DNA from: Lingula anatina
Taxonomy: Eukaryota; Brachiopoda; Lingulata; Lingulida; Lingulidae
DNA: 64,000 nt
Direction: 5' to 3'
NCBI RefSeq assembly: GCF_001039355.2
Contig: NW_019775509.1
Coordinates: 226,954-290,953 of the forward strand
Under the pieces are notes generated by a model. That model saw only the letters and a program-made list of their open reading frames with translations. It was not told the DNA's origin and did no database searches. Shown here piece after piece: positions 58,874 through 64,000 of this stretch. Numbering within the stretch: position 1 is the first letter of the stretch; each line of letters begins with the position of its first letter. The position numbers and the translations under genes were made by a program.

Positions 58874-61800
58874 GTAAGTAAAATATTGAATTTACTGAAC
58901 AAGCAGTGGTGCAATATGTTGCTGACGACAACTACGCAAACTAGTACTTTGTTTGATAGTTCGTGACAATATTCAGTAACGTTAAGGAAATGTCTGTTGT
59001 GTTGTACCCAAAAGGCAAATGTGTTCAGACGTAATGTTTTTTTTCTGCCAAAATCGGTATGTTTCTGATGTTTATTCTACTTATAACTGTTAAATAAAAT
59101 GTAAATTCGTTCAAAACTATTTTTATAGGGGGCGCCAAATATAATTATTTTAAATTCGTTCACAATTATTTTATAGGGAACGCCAAATATAATTATTTGT
59201 AGTTCTACAGTAAACGCAAATTTGTAAGATGACTTTGAAGCTATGATTTTGATGACATTTTGTGTAGTTGTGCGGTCGCATATTAAGAAAGCTAAACGGT
59301 AATATCTTTCTCATGTCACCCCTCATTCTTTTACTACTACATGTCGCATTTATTTCTAGATTTCTTTTAATTATTCAAAGTCGTTTCGATCACAAATTTC
59401 CTAAACAAAGTCAAAATCTACTGCGTTTCATTCTTGTTAATTAACCCCCGACGTGCCAATTTTTGCAGACGTGTCTATATTAAACTGTATCAGAACGTAA
59501 TAACACAACACGTCAACGTCTAATCAATGACTAGTTCCCGTTTACTGATTTAGTATACATAAATGATAGTTAACTATGCAAAACATCCATCTGTTTCTAA
59601 TCTATAGCAATCTGTGAAACCAACACCTAACCAAAAACTATATCAACAGCGAAAAGTACTTGCGAAAACCAGCTACTATAATTAAACTGAAAAAGCATAA
59701 TTTATTACCGACGTCTTACTAAGAAACATACAAGTTACCAAGATATTCTAGAAGTATAAACTTGCGTTTAATTCGTTGACTTTTCATGTCGTATATCGTC
59801 TGTAGCACCAAAGATGTCTTAGGACTAAATATTAACACACTGTCATAAATTACAAGACCAATTTACTTATAGACTGTGCCATCTACAAGTGGTGCATACT
59901 GGCATTTTTGCATAAAAAAAGAAAGAAAAAATTGTGCCATGTTTTCATACTTCATTCCAGAATCTGACGAAATATAATCTAACTAAATCTCACAAACAAA
60001 TAACAAGTTTCAAATAGTCAATTCATTCAAATGCTTGCTCCTCGACAACATGTCCAATTAAGACTTAAATAAAAAAAACTGTTTTATAATCCAATATCAA
60101 GTGCACATGAAGTAAAAAGCCTACAAATGTATATTAAGAATAAATACTTTTTATGCAGCAAACATAAGTGAAGCTGGACTTTTCCAATCTCAGATTGGTT
60201 AGAGAAACGATGTGTGTCTGTATATTTATATCAACTACTTATAAATGTTGTGCTCACTTTCTATATTGACACGCACATAAAATAATAATATTGATAATCA
60301 ACAAGAAAGCTCAACTAACAGAATAAATAAACTTCCCAACTAGCACAATGTACATCTTGCACAACCAAGCCAACATCAGGCGATGTTATAAACCAACGGT
60401 CTTTTATCAGATAAAATTTTTACTTTCACAATGCTTTAATTTTTTTCATAATTAGTAATCACCCATTTTAAGATAAAATTAAAGCACTCTTATGCAATAT
60501 TTTTAAACAATAAAATCGTTTGAAAGCTGACAAAACATTTGGCTTTTATGAAATCCTTTTACGTGCCTTGAATAATATAACACAGGAATAAAAAAAATTT
60601 AACATGAAAATAAAAAGCACATGCATATGTTTTAATATTTCAAAACAATATCAATAACATGGTACATAAGACTGCAAATACCAAAAACTACACTTCAGCT
60701 AAACTGTCTCTATAAAGCAAGTAATCCCAAAATTGTTGAGCTTGTTTTGTGTAAATTTCCTATGCTCACAAATGATGCAATATTGACTGGACTTCATTGT
60801 GAGAAAAATTCTAAATACCTGAACTTTTTTTTACAAAACTCACCAAGGATCAGTTTTACAAACATTCTTTTGGACCAAATCTTTTGGTCTAAAACAGTTG
60901 CCATGTCTTTGTTGCTCTAAATTGGACTTATTACTTAATATAACTAGACTTCTACTAATTTCACTTGGGTCAAAATATATAAAACCCAACAGTCAGCCTA
61001 AAGTTCTCTTGTGAAAGTAGTTGATTCAAGCACAGTAAAATGCTACATGAGTACGTGCACTTAATTTGGTCCAGACCTTCCGTATGAATGTGCGCTGAGA
61101 TAGTACAAAGTCTACATATACTACATCTACTGGTATTGTATATGCTAGTATATATATAATATATATTTAAGTAACACAATATAAAGATACTCCTTAACAA
61201 TATATTAACAGATTCAACTAATTTTCTTTTAAAGAATATTACGTTTAAGTGGTCTACTTATAATTATCAGAACAATCAATATCTAGCATCATGGTGATCA
61301 CTGATGAATGTTTGAAAACTAAAACTATCTTAATAACTAGCCATGCTTATTAATATTAATTTCAGAATGGTACATCTTGTATGGCTTATCTTGTTGCGTG
61401 CTGACATCTATTCTAAAAGAGGGTACTGACAGGTGATGCTTTCTTGATTTTCAGGTGGCCTAGACAGAGTGGATTTTTTGTGGTCAAACCCATACGAATA
61501 AATTAGAAATTTATAAACTATCTATCATAACTTAAACAATGTCCATAAATATATGGAAGCATGAGGTCAGATTGTATGTCTAAATTGTCCATGAACTGAC
61601 CTGCAGGAAAGCTCAAAGGCCACATTTCTGAGGAATCTTACGGTGGTCACTACTAGAAACATTTCTTTTCTCGTTGACGCTGCTGTCTGTAGAATTACTT
61701 ATATGGAATGGCTAACATTCAATGTTTAATTTCGTAGTAAACGTTTTGAGATTTAGCTGGGACGTTTTGTCCCAAGTCCCGAGTTGAAGTAGTTGTACCA

Positions 61801-62937
61801 GTAATGTTCTGTATCACAATTACAAACAAATGATGAAAAGCAAAATACTCAAAAAAAGATTATATCTCAGAGTTAAAACTAATATGGAATAAAGAATAAG
61901 TGTGGCTGTATGACAGTTTAGATGGAAAGGGTTTATATAACACATTTCTTGCACTAAAATAGACAATAATTTTACAGTTCAAAATCAAAACCAGTGCCTG
62001 AACATATTTTGATATAAAAGCTTGGTGAAACTCCCTCAAAACTTTGCCCAAACTATCCAAAATCTGAAACTACTTCAAAATTTGAAACCAGAGGAGAATA
62101 TTAAGTCTGACAGCTTTGACCCTTTGCTGTAACTTTTTTAGTTTCTTCAGTGCAAGAATACTAATATTCCCCCAAAATAACATTTAGTTAGTAGAACATG
62201 AAAGTGGATTCAGAAATTCTTCAAAGTGAGTTGGTTGAATACCACCGAGTATATGTTGGTGAGTCAATAAAAATGATAAATCTTGAAATGGTAAAATACC
62301 GTATCAGAATGAATGATGCATATGAAAATTTTAACTATGTAACTATTGAAACTAAAACATCAAACCAAATCAGTTATGAACAAAAACATTCATTACCTTG
62401 GTAGTTGGGTCATATATGATATTAAGCACAAGCTGAAATTAATTTCATACTGTTAGCTTGGGGTCAACCTGGACATAGGTCTTCTTCAGACGGAGGTGAG
62501 TTGTTATAAGCTAATGGTATGATAATTATATTCAGCTTGTGTTTATAATTATCATCTATAACAGAATTATGGTTCACAGAAAATCTTAAGGTCACTTACA
62601 AGGTACCTTCTTCTTTTAGTCTAAAAACTCAACTCTCACACCAAACTGTAATTGTTTTGACTCATATTTCTACAGTAATGATACTAGTCATCTCTGAAAA
62701 ATTAAGTTCAGTGGCGTATTCATTTTAAAACAGTCCCGGACTGCTATAATTGCTTACTTAGTCCCCTTCATGAAGTGGTCTAACCAAATTTGGGCGGCTA
62801 ATCCCATCTCTGTTCACCTCAAGTAGTGGGCTATCTGAATTTACAAGGCTAAGCCCAGCCAATTCATTATATTTTCCTTGTGGAGACTGACCCAGTTCTG
62901 TCTATGCTAAGTTAATGAACTTGACATCGCATCTAGA
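58874..62937. other. AT-rich interval, possibly the long 3' UTR of the minus-strand gene
   Basis: Very AT-rich with no supported exon. Because a minus-strand terminal coding exon ends at 62938, much of this may be its 3' UTR. Minus-strand AATAAA signals occur at plus 59700-59705 and near 59349-59354. A tandem duplication at 59102-59198 (about 48 bases, ATAGGGGGCGCCAAATATAA type) lies at the far end. Nothing else is identifiable. Confidence 0.4.
59102..59198 (+). repeat. Tandem duplication, two ~48-base units
   Basis: TAAATTCGTTCAAAACTATT…CGCCAAATATAATTATTT at 59102-59150 is repeated with few changes at 59151-59198. Confidence 0.9.
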
Positions 62938-64000
62938 TTAAGTTTCTAAGATTTCAAAACTGTTATTTTTCTTGCTAATTTTCACCCCTCCCATGTTGTT
63001 TCCGGAATTAGCTTCTTTGAAGGCCATTTGCGTAGACTTCCCGCTTAATTCTGCTTGGAAGCTGAAATTAGAGTCACAAATGCTGTTAAAACATACTATT
63101 TTTACATACATAAAACATTAAAAACAACTGTCTTCATAACTTATATTTACTTTCAAACATTAAAAACATATAAACTTTACCTTGCAATTTCTAGCTAGGT
63201 CTTTCAGACATTGTCATTGCCATTTATTATTATTTTTTCTTTTCTGATTTGAGCTCAAAATAAACAATAGCTCATAACTATAACAATTTGGGTTTAAAAC
63301 CCAAACATGTTCATCAGACTTTACAATGTAAAATAGTTACAAAAAATTGATAGAAACATATATGTCTGTTATTATAACACTATCTTGTAATATTATATGC
63401 AGGAAGTGAGCTATAAATATTATTATTTATTAATATGAAATATTGAGAAATTGTCTTTTTGAGTACAGTTTACTTTCAACACTAATTTAAATCTTTGTGA
63501 AAACTGCACATATTTCCCAGTCTCAAAACATCTAATCCATGTGGAGAATATTTTCCTGATAATAAAAAAATAATTAAATCATTGCTGAAGAGACTTATCA
63601 TGTTTTTCCACCTCAGAGACAAGACATTTCTCCCTTTTAGAAAATCGCATGGAAGAGTCAGTCGAGTAATTAAGGTCCTTTGATGATGGAATTTAAAATA
63701 CCTTGCCTCACTGGTAGAAAAACATGTTTAGTCTTTCTAGAAATAATTTAATTTTTATCTTTTTACACATGAGACAAGGAGAAATATATTTCACTGTATT
63801 TAACATTATCTAAAAAACAAAAATTTGTTTCTAAAAGACAATTTGTTACTTGTACAACCTATCTTTAGTAAATTACCCATTTAAATTAAATTCTTAGATG
63901 AAGATACAGGATGGAATAATAATTGTTAATCAAAAGATACGAATAAAATGTTTTATATTTTCTATTTTTGAAACCTGTGCAGACTTACGTTGGAGAGATG
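62938..64000 (-). CDS. 3' end of an unidentified gene (terminal exon plus edge of upstream exon)
   Basis: On the minus strand, TCTAATTTCAG is followed by an open exon at 63061-62938: one base completing a codon, then 40 codons (FQAELSGKSTQMAFKEAN…, ending NNSFEILET) and TAA. At the right edge a strong donor GTAAGTCT (plus 63981-63988) follows CATCTCTCCAAC, so the preceding exon enters the window at 63989-64000. If the two exons join in phase 2 the junction reads ISPTFQAEL. The peptide is polar, Lys/Ser/Asn-rich and unlike any family I can name. Extra exons between the two cannot be excluded. Read alone the terminal exon is moderately convincing; together with the donor it makes a coherent gene end. 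Confidence 0.5.

Noticed and set aside
1-64000. CRISPR arrays, operons or prokaryotic features
   Set aside because: Intron-split genes and microsatellites mark a eukaryotic nuclear genome; the repeats seen are foldback or tandem, not spacer arrays.

Overview
This is a window of an animal nuclear genome. Genes are split into many short exons with GT/AG introns, polyadenylation signals follow the coding ends, and the non-coding DNA is AT-rich with simple repeats, foldback (MITE-like) elements and a decayed LINE. The gene content (a Zn-amidase-type PGRP locus with several tandem domains, MRPL45, BZW/5MP, ketohexokinase) and the repeat style suggest a marine invertebrate, most likely a lophotrochozoan such as a mollusc, brachiopod or annelid. 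That placement is inference; nothing in the window proves the phylum.

Layout. (1) 104-6703, minus: 11 coding exons of a BZW/eIF5-mimic gene; the last ~50 codons lie beyond the left edge. (2) 8206-16493, plus: all 8 coding exons of the mitoribosomal protein gene MRPL45, divergent from BZW. (3) 16.5-24.4 kb: a gene-poor stretch with foldback elements and a minus-strand LINE remnant. (4) 24393-42967, plus: a peptidoglycan recognition protein (PGRP) locus. A signal-peptide exon is followed about 6 kb downstream by a one-domain PGRP ending in a GPI-like tail, then by three more PGRP domains in tandem ending in their own GPI-like tail. (5) 43770-46862, minus: a three-exon gene for an unrecognised 569-residue protein, tail to tail with the PGRP locus. 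(6) 46.9-52.5 kb: no supported gene. (7) 52548-56616, plus: seven coding exons of ketohexokinase. (8) 62938-64000, minus: the last coding exon and the edge of an upstream exon of an unidentified gene.

The most interesting region is the PGRP locus. All four domains use the same five-exon plan with identical intron phases (1-0, 0-1, 1-2, 2-0, 0-1 or stop), so the array arose by whole-domain duplication. Domains 1, 3 and 4 keep the four zinc-amidase ligands, while domain 2 has lost three of them. No signal-peptide exon is visible in front of domain 2, but the phases allow the distant signal exon to splice to domain 1 or domain 2. A donor-like site inside exon E1 would even join all four domains in frame. 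One locus could therefore make 1-, 3- and 4-domain surface PGRPs, some pairing catalytic domains with a catalytically dead one. Two copies of the same NF-kB/Rel 11-mer lie in the first intron, as expected for an immune-induced gene.

All exon coordinates were worked out by hand from reading frame, splice consensus, phase and family similarity. In each complete gene the exon lengths sum to a whole number of codons. No database search was run.
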